From Herbidospora sakaeratensis (GTDB taxonomy: Bacteria; Actinomycetota; Actinomycetes; Streptosporangiales; Streptosporangiaceae): a stretch of 64,000 nt of DNA. A program made the position numbers and the translations under genes. The stretch covers positions 226,908 to 290,907 of the forward strand of contig NZ_BBXC01000016.1 of the NCBI RefSeq assembly GCF_001570525.1, read 5' to 3'. This document shows, in pieces, positions 55,738 to 64,000 of the stretch. The notes below the pieces were generated by a model. That model did no database searches. It was not told the origin of the DNA and saw only the letters and a program-made list of their open reading frames with translations. Positions within the stretch are counted from its first letter, which is position 1; each line of letters starts with the position of its first letter.

Positions 55738-56930
55738 GAGAAGAGTCCGACCACCCAGAATATGAAGCCGTTCCAGACGTCCTGCGCCCCGTCGAGCCAG
55801 ATCTTGCCGACCGGCGAGACGAACAGCACCACGCCGATCGTCACGATGGTGGTGGCCACGAGAAGGAGCAGCGACGCCGCGGAGATGCGGCTGCGATAGA
55901 GCCTGCTGACGCCCTTGGCGTCGATGAGCTTGCTGCCCAGCCGGAGCCGGGTGAGGAAGGTGCTGGCCATGCCCGCCCGCCCCTTGTCGAGGAACTCGAC
56001 GAGCGTGGCGTGGGTGCCGACCGCGACGATGAGCGACGCGCCCTTCTCGTCGGCCAGCAGCATCGCGATGTCCTCGCTGGTCGCGGCGGCCGGGAAGACC
56101 ACGGCGTCGCGCCCCAGCTTGCGCACCCGGTCGAGCCCGGGGGCCCGGCCGTCGGGATAGGCGTGGACGACGAGCTCGGCGCCGCCGGTCAGCGCGTCGT
56201 CGGACACCGAGTCGAAGTCGCCGACGATGATGTCGGGCCGGTAGCCGGCCTCGCGCAGCGCGTCGGCGCCGCCGTCGACGCCGATCATGACCGGCCGGTA
56301 TTCGCGGATGTAGGGCCGCAGGGCCGCGATGTCTTCTTTGTAGTGGTAACCGCGGACCACGATCAGGACGTGCCGCCCGTCGAGCTTGGTGCGGATGTCG
56401 GGCACGCCCACGCCGTCGATGAGCAGATCGCGCTCACGGCGCACGTATTCCATGGTGTTCACGGTGAACGCCTCGATCTGCACCGACAAGCCCGCGCGGG
56501 CCTCGACCATCGCGGCCTCGACCGCCTCGGCGGTCATCACCTCGCCCTTGCCGGCGATCTCGTCGTCGACGTAGACGACGCCGTCGCAGACGCGCACGGT
56601 GTCACCGTCGCGCACCTTCTCGAACAGTTCGGGCGTCGCGTTGTCGACCAGGGTCACCCCGGCCTCGAGCAGGATCTGCGGCCCCAGGTTGGGGTAGCGG
56701 CCGGAGACGCTGGCCGCGACGTTGACCACCACGGACACGCCGCACGCGACGAGGGCCTCCGCGCTGACCCGGTCGATGTCGACGTGATCGATGATCGCGA
56801 CTTCCCCCGGGCGAAGGCGTTTGGTGAGCCTCTTGGTGCGCCGGTCGATGCGCGCCGTCGCAGTCACCCCGGGAAGGACACTGACCTTCCGGCGGCGGAG
56901 GCCTGGAACCCTGACGCTCGAGACCTTCAT
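55734..56930 (-). CDS. steA: SteA-like cytokinetic ring protein
   Basis: 398 residues from ATG 56930. A thiamin-pyrophosphokinase-like core carries VGDFDSVSDDAL near residue 235, and a C-terminal membrane helix (SLLLLVATTIVTIGVVLFV) is followed by a short amphipathic end. It matches the SteA family, which works with SteB in septation of Corynebacterium. The upstream extension to 57026 is not supported. Confidence 0.9.
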   Translation of the reverse strand: MKVSSVRVPGLRRRKVSVLPGVTATARIDRRTKRLTKRLRPGEVAIIDHVDIDRVSAEALVACGVSVVVNVAASVSGRYPNLGPQILLEAGVTLVDNATPELFEKVRDGDTVRVCDGVVYVDDEIAGKGEVMTAEAVEAAMVEARAGLSVQIEAFTVNTMEYVRRERDLLIDGVGVPDIRTKLDGRHVLIVVRGYHYKEDIAALRPYIREYRPVMIGVDGGADALREAGYRPDIIVGDFDSVSDDALTGGAELVVHAYPDGRAPGLDRVRKLGRDAVVFPAAATSEDIAMLLADEKGASLIVAVGTHATLVEFLDKGRAGMASTFLTRLRLGSKLIDAKGVSRLYRSRISAASLLLLVATTIVTIGVVLFVSPVGKIWLDGAQDVWNGFIFWVVGLFS

Positions 56931-57413
56931 CGGGACCATCCTGCCAGAGGCGACGACCATGACGGCCCGACACCCCGGCACCCGCCAGCTTTGTCGCCAC
57001 CCTGCCCTCATGCTGCCGTCCCCCATGTCGCCATCCGGCCTTGTCCGGGCACGATGCCCTCATCTGCCCAGAACACGAACCGATGTCACCAGTCGCGGGA
57101 AGCGTTTCCGGACGCCCGGCCCCACGCCCCCGCGTGCCCGGCATCCGTCGTGACTCCAGCCTGGCCGACTTTGCTGAGATTCGCTGACAAGTTTCCGATA
57201 TGTGATGTGATCCGCTCTCCCGCCGCCCGGGCTGAGCTGCTCTTTCGCTTCCGTTACGGCTCCGCCTGCCACGGCCCCGACCACCGTCGCCCATCGCGCC
57301 GCATCCGGCGCCAACCCCCGCTCGGGCCGCCCGCCACGACGAGGGAAGGCCCTGGCCGCGCGTGACCGGTCTCCGGAGTCGCGCGCATCCGTGGCCGTCG
57401 GCCGCGCGGACCG
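56931..57413. other. Non-coding gap between recN and steA
   Basis: 483 bases with no credible gene: the open frames are short, Arg/Pro-rich and lack ribosome-binding sites. The central part (about 57170-57215) is noticeably AT-richer than the surroundings and is a likely place for the steA promoter. I could not assign promoter hexamers, a terminator or an RNA gene. Confidence 0.55.
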
Positions 57414-59132
57414 TCAGCCGGCCGATTTCGCGGCGGCCGCCGTGGCCAGAAGCTCCTCCGCGTGGGCCCGGCCGAGCTCGGAGTCCTCCATGCCGGCCAG
57501 CATGCGGGCCAGCTCGCGTTTGCGGGCCTCGCGGTCGAGGGTGACCACGCCGCTGCGCACCACGCTGCCGTCGCTGTCCTTCTCGACCACGAGGTGCTGG
57601 TCGGCGAAGGCCGCCACCTGGGGCAGGTGGGTCACCACGATGACCTGGGCGGTGCGGGCCAGCTTGGCCAGCCGCCGCCCGATCTCCACGGCCGCCTTGC
57701 CGCCGACGCCCGCGTCGACCTCGTCGAAGACGAACGTCGGCACCGGGTCGGCGCCGGCGAACACGACCTCGATGGCCAGCATGACGCGGCTGAGCTCGCC
57801 CCCCGACGCGCCCTTGTTCAGCGGCAGCGGCGGCGACGCCGGGTGGGGCGCCATGCGCAGCTCGACCTCGTCGACCCCCGACGGGCCGAAGTCGCCGCTC
57901 GACTCGATCACGACGGCGACCCGGGCGTGGGGCATCGCCAGGGCGGTCAGCTCCTCGGTCACCGCGACCGCGAAACGTTCGGCGGCGGCCTCGCGGATGC
58001 GGGTCAGCTCACCGGCCAGCTCGCCGAGCCGGGCGGTCAGCTCCTCGTGTTCGCGGGTCAGCTCGCCGATGCGATCGTCGTCGCCGTCGAGCTCGCCGAC
58101 GCGGACGGCCGCCCGCTCGGCCCAGGCCAGCACCTCGGCGACGTCGGCGCCGTACTTGCGGGTCAGCCCGTTGAGCAGGGAACGGCGTTCGTGCACGATC
58201 GACAACCGCTGGGGGTCGGCCTCGACCGACTCGGCGTAGGCGGCCAGCTCGGTCGCGACGTCGTTGAGCAGGTAACCGGCCTCGGCCAGCCGCTCGGCGA
58301 GCCCGGCGAGGGCCGGGTCGTAGTCGCGGGCCGACTCGACCGCCGAGCGCGCCTGCCCGATCAGCGACACCGCGTCGGGGGCCGCCTCCGGCCCCGACAT
58401 CGGGTCGCCCAGCAAAGCGGTGTGGGCGGTCGTCGCGGCCGTGCGGAGGGTGTCGGCGTGGGTGAGCCGCTCGGCCTCCTCCTTCAGCTCGGCGTCTTCG
58501 CCGGCCAGGGGGGCGACCTTCTCGATCTCCTCCAGGCCGAACCGCAGCACGTCAGCCTCCTGGGCGCGTTCGCGGGCCCGGCCGGTCAGCTCGGCGAGCA
58601 GGTCGCCGACCTGCTTGTGGCGCTTGTAGGCCTGCTCGTAGGCGCGCAGCGGCTTGACGAGTTCGTCTCCGGCGTAGCGGTCGAGCGCGGCGCGCTGACG
58701 GCCCGGCTGCAGGAGCCGCTGCTGGTCCATCTGCCCGTGGACGGCCACCAGGTCGTCGGCCAGGAACGTGAGGGTCCCGACCGGGACGGTGCGCCCGCCG
58801 AGCCAGGCCCGCGACCGGCCCTCGGAGGAGACGGTGCGGGAGATGATGAGCTCCCCGCCGTCGACCTCGCCGCCGATGTCGAGCACCTGCTGGGCGGCCC
58901 GGCCGCCCGGATCGACGACGAGCGTGCCCTCGACGGTCGCCTTGTCGGCCCCCGGCCGGACCCGCGCGGGGTCGGCCCGGCCGCCGAACAGCAGCCCCAG
59001 GCCGGTCACCACCATGGTCTTGCCGGCGCCCGTCTCACCCGTGACAACGGTGAAACCGGGTGACAACTCGAGGACGGCCTCGTCGATGACACCCAGCCCC
59101 CGGATGCGGACCTCCTCGACCCTCGGCCGCAC
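57414..59132 (-). CDS. recN: DNA repair protein RecN
   Basis: 572 residues of the SMC-like ATPase. Walker A GETGAGKTMVV near residue 33, two long coiled-coil arms, the signature GASGGELSRVMLA and Walker B FVFDEVDAGVGG. It acts in double-strand break repair and is usually SOS-induced, but no LexA-type palindrome is visible in the 76 bases upstream. GTG start. Confidence 0.97.
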   Translation of the reverse strand: MRPRVEEVRIRGLGVIDEAVLELSPGFTVVTGETGAGKTMVVTGLGLLFGGRADPARVRPGADKATVEGTLVVDPGGRAAQQVLDIGGEVDGGELIISRTVSSEGRSRAWLGGRTVPVGTLTFLADDLVAVHGQMDQQRLLQPGRQRAALDRYAGDELVKPLRAYEQAYKRHKQVGDLLAELTGRARERAQEADVLRFGLEEIEKVAPLAGEDAELKEEAERLTHADTLRTAATTAHTALLGDPMSGPEAAPDAVSLIGQARSAVESARDYDPALAGLAERLAEAGYLLNDVATELAAYAESVEADPQRLSIVHERRSLLNGLTRKYGADVAEVLAWAERAAVRVGELDGDDDRIGELTREHEELTARLGELAGELTRIREAAAERFAVAVTEELTALAMPHARVAVVIESSGDFGPSGVDEVELRMAPHPASPPLPLNKGASGGELSRVMLAIEVVFAGADPVPTFVFDEVDAGVGGKAAVEIGRRLAKLARTAQVIVVTHLPQVAAFADQHLVVEKDSDGSVVRSGVVTLDREARKRELARMLAGMEDSELGRAHAEELLATAAAAKSAG

Positions 59133-59208
59133 TGGTCCCTCCCGTTCAACGTCAATGTCGCAAGCGATCCTACGCGCAACTCGCCAAGATTTTCGAGTCG
59201 CCGGAACC

Positions 59209-60114
59209 TCAGGCGGGCCTGGCGCGGCCGCGCCATCCCTCTACCGGCAGGCCGAACTTGGCGACCAGCCGGTCGGTGAACGGGACGCCCGTGGAGTCGA
59301 CGCCGAGCATGCGCGCGAGGCGTACCGGATGGGTGCCCTTGCGGACCTCCACCCGCGCGCCCGGCGGCAGGTCGAAGCGGCGGCGGCCGTCGCACCACAA
59401 CTCACCCGGGTGTGTCGTCGACAGCAGCTCGATCGCGATCGAGCTGGTCGGGGCCACCACGAGAGGCCGCGCGAACAGCGCGTGGGCGCTGTTGGGCACC
59501 ACCAGCAGCGCCTCGACCTGAGGCCACACGACGGGCCCTCCGGCGGAGAACGCGTAGGCGGTCGACCCGGTCGAGGTGGCGCAGATGACGCCGTCGCAGC
59601 CCCACCGGGACAGCGGATGCCCGTCGATCTCGGCCACGACCTCGAGCATGCGGTCGCGCTTCTCCACCGACGCCTCGTTGAGCGCCCACGTGCGCGCCAG
59701 CACGCTGCCGTTGCGGACGGTCACGTCGAGGGTCATGCGCTCCTCGACCTCGAACCGCCCGTCGACGACCCGGTCGACGACGACGTGGAGGTCCTCCACC
59801 TCGGCCTCGGCGAGGAAGCCGACGTGCCCGAGGTTGACCCCCAGCAGCGGCACCCCCGTCGGCCGGGAGATCTCGGCGGCCCGCAGGAGCGTTCCGTCGC
59901 CGCCCAGGACGATGATGATCTCGGCGCCGAAGGCGGCCCGCTCGTCGGCCGGGACGACCTCGACGCCCGTGCGGGCGACGTCGTCGGCCTCGTCGGCCAG
60001 CACCCGGACCGTCAGCCCTTCTTTGAGCAGCCGGTCGATGACCAGCCGGGCGCTCTCGACCGCGGCGTCACGCCCGGTGTGGGTGGTGATCAGGACCGAT
60101 CGCCTGTCGCTCAT
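59209..60114 (-). CDS. nadK: NAD kinase
   Basis: 301 residues from ATG 60114, overlapping the tlyA stop by four bases. Motifs: IIVLGGDGTLLRAA, ALNEASVEKRDRM and TSTGSTAYAFSAGGPVV. It makes NADP, the coenzyme of the zwf enzyme elsewhere in the window. The frame runs on upstream through tlyA, but that part is a shadow. Confidence 0.97.
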   Translation of the reverse strand: MSDRRSVLITTHTGRDAAVESARLVIDRLLKEGLTVRVLADEADDVARTGVEVVPADERAAFGAEIIIVLGGDGTLLRAAEISRPTGVPLLGVNLGHVGFLAEAEVEDLHVVVDRVVDGRFEVEERMTLDVTVRNGSVLARTWALNEASVEKRDRMLEVVAEIDGHPLSRWGCDGVICATSTGSTAYAFSAGGPVVWPQVEALLVVPNSAHALFARPLVVAPTSSIAIELLSTTHPGELWCDGRRRFDLPPGARVEVRKGTHPVRLARMLGVDSTGVPFTDRLVAKFGLPVEGWRGRARPA

Positions 60115-60923
60115 CGGGGCCCCTCCTCGACGGCACGCGCGACGGCGGCGGCCACGTCGCCGACCGCCTCGTGACCCGGCCCCTTCCCGAGCCGGATCAG
60201 GTATTCCACATTGCCCGAAGGCCCCGGCAGCGGACTGGCCGTCACGCCCTTGACCGTGAGCCCCAGCCGCGCCGCCGCGGCGGCGGCGTCGCGCACCGCC
60301 TCGGCCCGCAGTTCGGGATCGCGGACGACCCCTCCGGCGCCCACCCGTTCCTTGCCCACCTCGAACTGCGGCTTGACCAGCATGACCAGCTCGCCGCCCT
60401 CGGCCAGGCAGGCGGTCAGCGCGGGCAGCACCAGCCGCAACGAGATGAACGACAGGTCGCCGACGACGAGCGTGGGCGGCTCCCCGACCATCTCGGGGGT
60501 GAGGTCGCGGACGTTCACCCGCTCCATCACGGTGACCCGTTCGTCGGTGCGCAGCGACCAGGCCAGCTGCCCGTATCCGACGTCGACCGCCAGCACGTGG
60601 GCGGCCCCCCGCCGCAGCAGCACGTCGGTGAACCCGCCGGTCGACGCGCCCGCGTCGAGGCAGCGCCGCCCCGTGACGTCGAGGTCGGCGAAGACGTCGA
60701 GGGCGCCGATGAGCTTGTGCGCCCCCCGGGAGACGTAGTCGGGCCCTTCCGCGGCCTCGGCGACGACGATCGGGGCGGCGGTGTCGACCTGCGTGGCCGC
60801 TTTGGAAGCGGGCCGGCCACCGATGGTGACCCGGCCCGCCTCGATGAGCTGGGCGGCCTGCTCCCGCGAGCGGGCCAGCTTGCGCCGCACCAGCTCGCTG
60901 TCGAGACGGCGGCGCTGACTCAA
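60111..60923 (-). CDS. tlyA: TlyA-type rRNA 2'-O-methyltransferase
   Basis: 270 residues. An N-terminal S4 RNA-binding domain (LDSELVRRKLARSREQAAQLI) is followed by an FtsJ-like fold with the SAM site CLDAGASTGGFTDVLL and the VVGDLSFISL and VMLVKPQFEVGK blocks. In mycobacteria TlyA methylates 16S and 23S rRNA and sensitises cells to capreomycin. TTG start; first of the tlyA-nadK-recN set. Confidence 0.95.
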   Translation of the reverse strand: MSQRRRLDSELVRRKLARSREQAAQLIEAGRVTIGGRPASKAATQVDTAAPIVVAEAAEGPDYVSRGAHKLIGALDVFADLDVTGRRCLDAGASTGGFTDVLLRRGAAHVLAVDVGYGQLAWSLRTDERVTVMERVNVRDLTPEMVGEPPTLVVGDLSFISLRLVLPALTACLAEGGELVMLVKPQFEVGKERVGAGGVVRDPELRAEAVRDAAAAAARLGLTVKGVTASPLPGPSGNVEYLIRLGKGPGHEAVGDVAAAVARAVEEGPR

Positions 60924-60963
60924 CTCTCACCCCTGGCAGGGGAGGTGGTGGGGGGATTAGAGA

Positions 60964-61227
60964 TCACGGGCGGTCGTCCACAGCGGCAAGGGTCTCCTCC
61001 AACGTGCCGAGCACCTGCTCGTACACCTCGACATGGGCCGCCACCGGCACCTCGGCGAGCCGTTCGACGGCGGCGCGGACCGCCGCCTCGGGATCGGCCT
61101 CGGCGCCGGGCGGCCGGGTGCCGGCCGGGGCAACGGCCGGCACCACGGTGATGTTCGGGGTCGCCATGACGGCGGCCTGCACCGGCACGACGGCTTCCCC
61201 ACCGCCGGCCGAGTTCGTCTCGGTCAT
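60964..61227 (-). CDS. Small acidic protein upstream of tlyA
   Basis: 87 residues. A disordered Ala/Pro/Val-rich first half is followed by a helix (AVRAAVERLAEVPVAAHVEVYEQVL, quoted in part) that is a common feature of short proteins encoded ahead of tlyA in actinomycetes. The function is unknown. It lies 40 bases upstream of tlyA on the same strand. Confidence 0.7.
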   Translation of the reverse strand: MTETNSAGGGEAVVPVQAAVMATPNITVVPAVAPAGTRPPGAEADPEAAVRAAVERLAEVPVAAHVEVYEQVLGTLEETLAAVDDRP

Positions 61228-61363
61228 GCGCCCCCTCCGGTGTCAGATACGCGGCCCTCGCCCGAAACGCCTCACGGACACGGGCCGCGGACGCTCCGCC
61301 GCCTTGACGGTAGCGGACCGGACCGACGACGTCGCCCGCCGCCCACCCGCCCGCGCGGCGACG

Positions 61364-62833
61364 CTACGACTTCTTGCCGGCCTTCTTGCCCGACTTCTTG
61401 GCAAGCGCCTTCTTGGCGGCCTTCTTCCCGCCCTTACCGGGCGCCGTGCCGGCGGACACCTTGGCCGCCACGACGGCGCCGGCGTGCGAAGCCGCCCCCA
61501 GCGCCTTGGCCGCCCGCGCCGACCCGGTGGCCTTGACCATCCGGGAAGCGGCGGTCGCCGGAGTGCGGGCGGTCCCGACGGCGTGCGCCATGCGCGCGGC
61601 CATCTTCTCGGCCCGCGCGACCCGGGTGGACCCGGTGGCCTTGACGATCCGCGCGGCGGCCTTCTCGGCCTGCGCGATCCGCTGCCCGGCGACGGCCGAC
61701 CCCTTACGGGCGGTCGGCCGAGGCGAAGCGGACCGACGGGCAGCCGACGTGGCCGACCGCCCCGACGCCTTGTGCGCGCCCCCAGCCGAAGCGGACCGGG
61801 AAACCGACGCGGACCGAACACCCGACGCCTTCCGCACCGCCCCAGCCGCCGCCGAACGGGAGGCAGCCGCCTTACGCGCAGAACCGGCCGACGCCGACGC
61901 CCTCCGCTTCGACCCAGCCGCCGCCGAACGCGAGGCAGCCGCCTTACGCGCGGAACCGGCCGACCCGGCCGGCGCCTTCGCCGAACCCGCTGCCCGGGCG
62001 GCAGACGCCCTGCGAACGGACCCCGCCCGCGACCCCGCCGCCGACGCGCCCGAACGGGACGCCGACGCGGTGCGCGCGGACGCGGACCCCGAAGCCGCCC
62101 GCGACGCCGCCGACGCGCCGTTGAGCCCGGCCCTGGACCGCGCCGCGGCGGTACCGGCCGCCGTCGAAGCCCTGCGCGACGCGGCCGTGCAGGTGGTCGC
62201 GGCCTTGCGCGACGCCGCCTTGTGCGACGTCGCGGTGCGGGCGGTCGCGGCCTTCCGCGACGCGGCGGCGCGGGTGGTCGAAGCCTTCCGCGCCGTCCCG
62301 GAACGAGCGGCCGACGTCGTGCGCGCCGACGTCCCCGAAGCGGCCGCCTTGGCCGTGCGCTTGGCCGCCGACGCCTTCGTGGCGGTCGTCGAGGCGGCCT
62401 TCCCGGTGATGGCCGCGATCGTGCGTTCGGCCTTGGCCGCGATCCCGGTCACCCGGGCCGACACCCCGCGCGACGTCCGCGCCGAGGCCGCCTTCGCCCG
62501 GGTGACGGTGCGCGACCGCGACCCGTTGGCCCGGCTGGCCGGTTTCAGACGTCCCTGCAGCTCGCGGACCTGCGACCGCAGCCGGTCGACCTCGTCCTTG
62601 CGCGCGAGGTCGAACACCCCGAGCACCTGGTCGGCCCCCGACCGGACCATCTGCTGAATCCCCGTCGACGACCGCCCGGACCGGGACGACCGAGACGACG
62701 ACCGCCGCGCCTTGGCCGACCGCGACGAATCCGTGTCGAGCAGGTCGACGACGGCGGCCCGAGCGTTGTTCGTGGCCGTCTCGGTGAGTGACGTGGCCAT
62801 CTGTACGATGCCACGCAGCGTGTGGAACACCAT
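61364..62833 (-). CDS. Histone H1-like Ala/Ser/Arg/Lys-rich protein with a helical N-terminal domain
   Basis: 489 residues from ATG 62833, five bases after AAGGGGG. Residues 1-110 are a non-repetitive helical part (MVFHTLRGIVQMATSLTET; QQMVRSGADQVLGVFDLARK; then a short coiled coil DEVDRLRSQVRELQGRL). Residues about 115-470 are almost only Ala, Ser, Arg, Lys, Thr and Gly with recurring ARKAAASRSAAAG and SHKAASRKAAT units. The C-terminus is KKAAKKALAKKSGKK. The tail resembles bacterial H1-like/HU-tail DNA compaction proteins. The N-terminal part recalls phasin-like PhaM proteins. DNA binding is inferred, not shown. Confidence 0.82.
   Translation of the reverse strand: MVFHTLRGIVQMATSLTETATNNARAAVVDLLDTDSSRSAKARRSSSRSSRSGRSSTGIQQMVRSGADQVLGVFDLARKDEVDRLRSQVRELQGRLKPASRANGSRSRTVTRAKAASARTSRGVSARVTGIAAKAERTIAAITGKAASTTATKASAAKRTAKAAASGTSARTTSAARSGTARKASTTRAAASRKAATARTATSHKAASRKAATTCTAASRRASTAAGTAAARSRAGLNGASAASRAASGSASARTASASRSGASAAGSRAGSVRRASAARAAGSAKAPAGSAGSARKAAASRSAAAGSKRRASASAGSARKAAASRSAAAGAVRKASGVRSASVSRSASAGGAHKASGRSATSAARRSASPRPTARKGSAVAGQRIAQAEKAAARIVKATGSTRVARAEKMAARMAHAVGTARTPATAASRMVKATGSARAAKALGAASHAGAVVAAKVSAGTAPGKGGKKAAKKALAKKSGKKAGKKS
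61843..61965 (-). repeat. Internal duplicated 51-bp block in the H1-like gene
   Basis: Two near-identical blocks starting at 61843 and 61915, 72 bases (24 codons) apart, encode the repeated ARKAAASRSAAAG segment. They differ at only a few positions, which suggests recent expansion of the basic tail. Confidence 0.75.
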
Positions 62834-62954
62834 GCGAACCCCCTTGTCACCTGACACGCCCCCACGTGTCAGATTTCGCGTAGTACTCAGGTTGAACGCT
62901 ACCGTCCGTTGGTAGATGGGCATTTGACCGGTCCTGGCTTAAGGGGGATGACGC

Positions 62955-63302
62955 ATGGCGACGATCGAAGAATGCCGTGCCGCATTGGACAAATTGGGCG
63001 AGCAGTTCCACGAGATCAGCGACGAGGACCGCGCCAAACATGTCGTCGAGCGCCGGCTCCAATGCCGCATCTCCGACCTGAACGTCACCTTCTACGGCCG
63101 CATTCACCGCGAAGGCCTCGACCCCTTCACCGAGATCCCCCCGGCCGACGGCCGCCCCGCCGAAGTGAAACTCACCCTGGGCAGCGAAGACCTCATCGCC
63201 CTCGTCAAGGGCGAACTCGACATGGCAAGAGCCCTTTTCGGCGGCAGAGTCAAAATCGACGCGAGCCTCGGCGACCTCCTCCGCCTCCGCCGCCTCCTCT
63301 GA
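62955..63302 (+). CDS. SCP2 sterol-carrier domain protein
   Basis: 115 residues, a single SCP2 domain (ATIEECRAALDKLGEQF; ISDLNVTFYGRI; DLIALVKGELDMARALFGGRVKI). SCP2 domains bind lipids or acyl-CoAs in a hydrophobic tunnel; the ligand here is unknown. ATG start after GGGGGAT. It is divergent from the H1-like gene with 121 bases between the starts. Several codons are less G/C-rich at third positions than in neighbours. Confidence 0.88.
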   Translation: MATIEECRAALDKLGEQFHEISDEDRAKHVVERRLQCRISDLNVTFYGRIHREGLDPFTEIPPADGRPAEVKLTLGSEDLIALVKGELDMARALFGGRVKIDASLGDLLRLRRLL

Positions 63303-64000
63303 TCCCCCTCCCGCGCATCCCCGCGCCAGAGAGCTCTCACGACGACGAGCTGAATACAAACCCCAACTGAACCGCGCCGCCAAACATGACGGTCGAATAC
63401 GAACGCATCGACTTAGACCCTTGACGAGGGGCAGCCAGAAGTGCCGGGCGCGGACTTGGGCCGGCTCGTCAGCGGTAGCCGATTGCTGACCCGCCCGGCC
63501 CGTCGTCTGCCTCGCATAGCGACGGAAACCATCCCTCATGACCTCAGCACGAAGGACAACCCCTAACCACACCTGGAAGGCTCCCACCCCACTGCGGCCA
63601 AATCGCCACGGCATTCGCCCTCCGGACACCAGTCGGCGGACCTTCCACCCAAGGCCCATGCCCCAAGTGCGACATCCGCCGTGTCACGGGCCCTCGCCGC
63701 CAGAACACAGCCGGGAAACCTCCACGCCATCGCGACGAGTCCGGCATCGCGCTCCTGTGACACCTTCGACCGGCTTTCGACTCGTGGCACGAACCGGTAT
63801 CGCCTTCACGCTTCCACAACACACTCGGCCGACTTGCGACCCGTAACACCAAGCGTCGGCATCACGCTCACACCTTCGCAACGCCACCCAGTTGGCTCTT
63901 CGACCCGCTACGGCGCCCAGCCCTTCGCCACAGCCCGGCTGACTCTCAACCCATGAAGCTGACCCTGGTATCACGCCCACGCCTTCGCAGTGCCACTCAG
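63303..64000. repeat. Gene-free end region with a degenerate direct repeat
   Basis: No frame here has coding bias or a ribosome-binding site. From about 63612 to the window end, related segments recur with starts such as CCTTCG at 63763, 63873, 63922 and 63982 and CTTCC at 63811 (spacing 47-63 bases). Each is followed by a CACNCNG-like piece, then CGACYCG, then GGYATCRCGC. Copies are diverged and of uneven length, so this is not a CRISPR array. The array probably continues outside the window. Confidence 0.5.

Noticed and set aside
56931..57413. Possible small gene or tRNA in the recN-steA gap
   Set aside because: No cloverleaf or CCA-proximal pattern was found, and the short frames lack start signals and coding bias.
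61374..62657. Plus-strand 427-codon frame, Ala/Asp/Arg-rich
   Set aside because: Antisense of the repetitive H1-like gene. The minus frame has a proper ribosome-binding site and a structured N-terminal domain.
63612..64000. CRISPR-like array
   Set aside because: Repeat copies are diverged and irregularly spaced, with no constant repeat or unique spacers, and no cas gene is in view.

Overview
The window is 64 kb of very GC-rich DNA with frequent GTG and TTG starts and many ATGA/GTGA gene overlaps. RbpA, WhiA, OpcA, a mycothiol-dependent isomerase, SteA/SteB and a CtaB-tkt-tal-pgi-zwf-opcA-pgl block mark it as an actinomycete chromosome, probably a sporulating, mycelial one. Streptosporangiales is my best guess, but it rests on gene order and protein flavour only. 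I see no rRNA, tRNA, phage, insertion sequence or CRISPR array.

Layout. 1-2188: the end of a two-gene ABC-2 exporter and an EamA permease. 2204-7466 (minus): a compact operon that reads as hydroxyproline catabolism, with a three-part FAD/[2Fe-2S] D-hydroxyproline dehydrogenase, a DapA-type deaminase, a two-cysteine epimerase and a GntR/FCD regulator. A palindrome lies over its first start codon. 7515-15988: the haem A genes ctaA (plus) and ctaB (minus) flank an accessory set: a SanA-like protein, a secreted chitin/cellulose-active LPMO with CBM2, a membrane-anchored CBM2 protein, a secreted M14 carboxypeptidase and a PrsW-type membrane protease. 16234-24415: tkt-tal-pgi-zwf-opcA-pgl, the pentose phosphate operon, with an intrinsic terminator placed just before pgl. 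24580-29425: an intradiol dioxygenase and MDR dehydrogenase pair, an unknown Ala-rich protein, a GNAT, a stand-alone Clp N-domain protein and an ACT-GNAT acetyltransferase.

29615-32594: a PuuB-like FAD oxidase translationally close to a YtcJ-like amidohydrolase. 32689-41358 (minus): uvrC-rapZ-yvcK, whiA, gap-pgk-tpiA, secG and rbpA, the conserved actinobacterial order, with a DasR-like palindrome in front of gap. 41410-49917: unknown membrane proteins, a Rieske lipoprotein, uvrA, a mycothiol-type isomerase, an MBL hydrolase, and pssA/psd for phosphatidylethanolamine synthesis. 50046-51185: a TerC-family protein behind what looks like a yybP-ykoY manganese riboswitch with a Shine-Dalgarno-sequestering hairpin.

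51278-60923 (minus): tlyA-nadK-recN, then steA-steB, an MraY/WecA-like transferase, a MurJ-like flippase and a GT4 glycosyltransferase in overlapping reading frames. The last five could assemble and export a lipid-linked sugar at the septum. 60964-64000: a small conserved protein, a long histone-H1-like basic protein divergent from an SCP2 lipid-binding protein, and finally about 700 bases with no credible gene that hold a degenerate 47-63-base repeat running off the window end.
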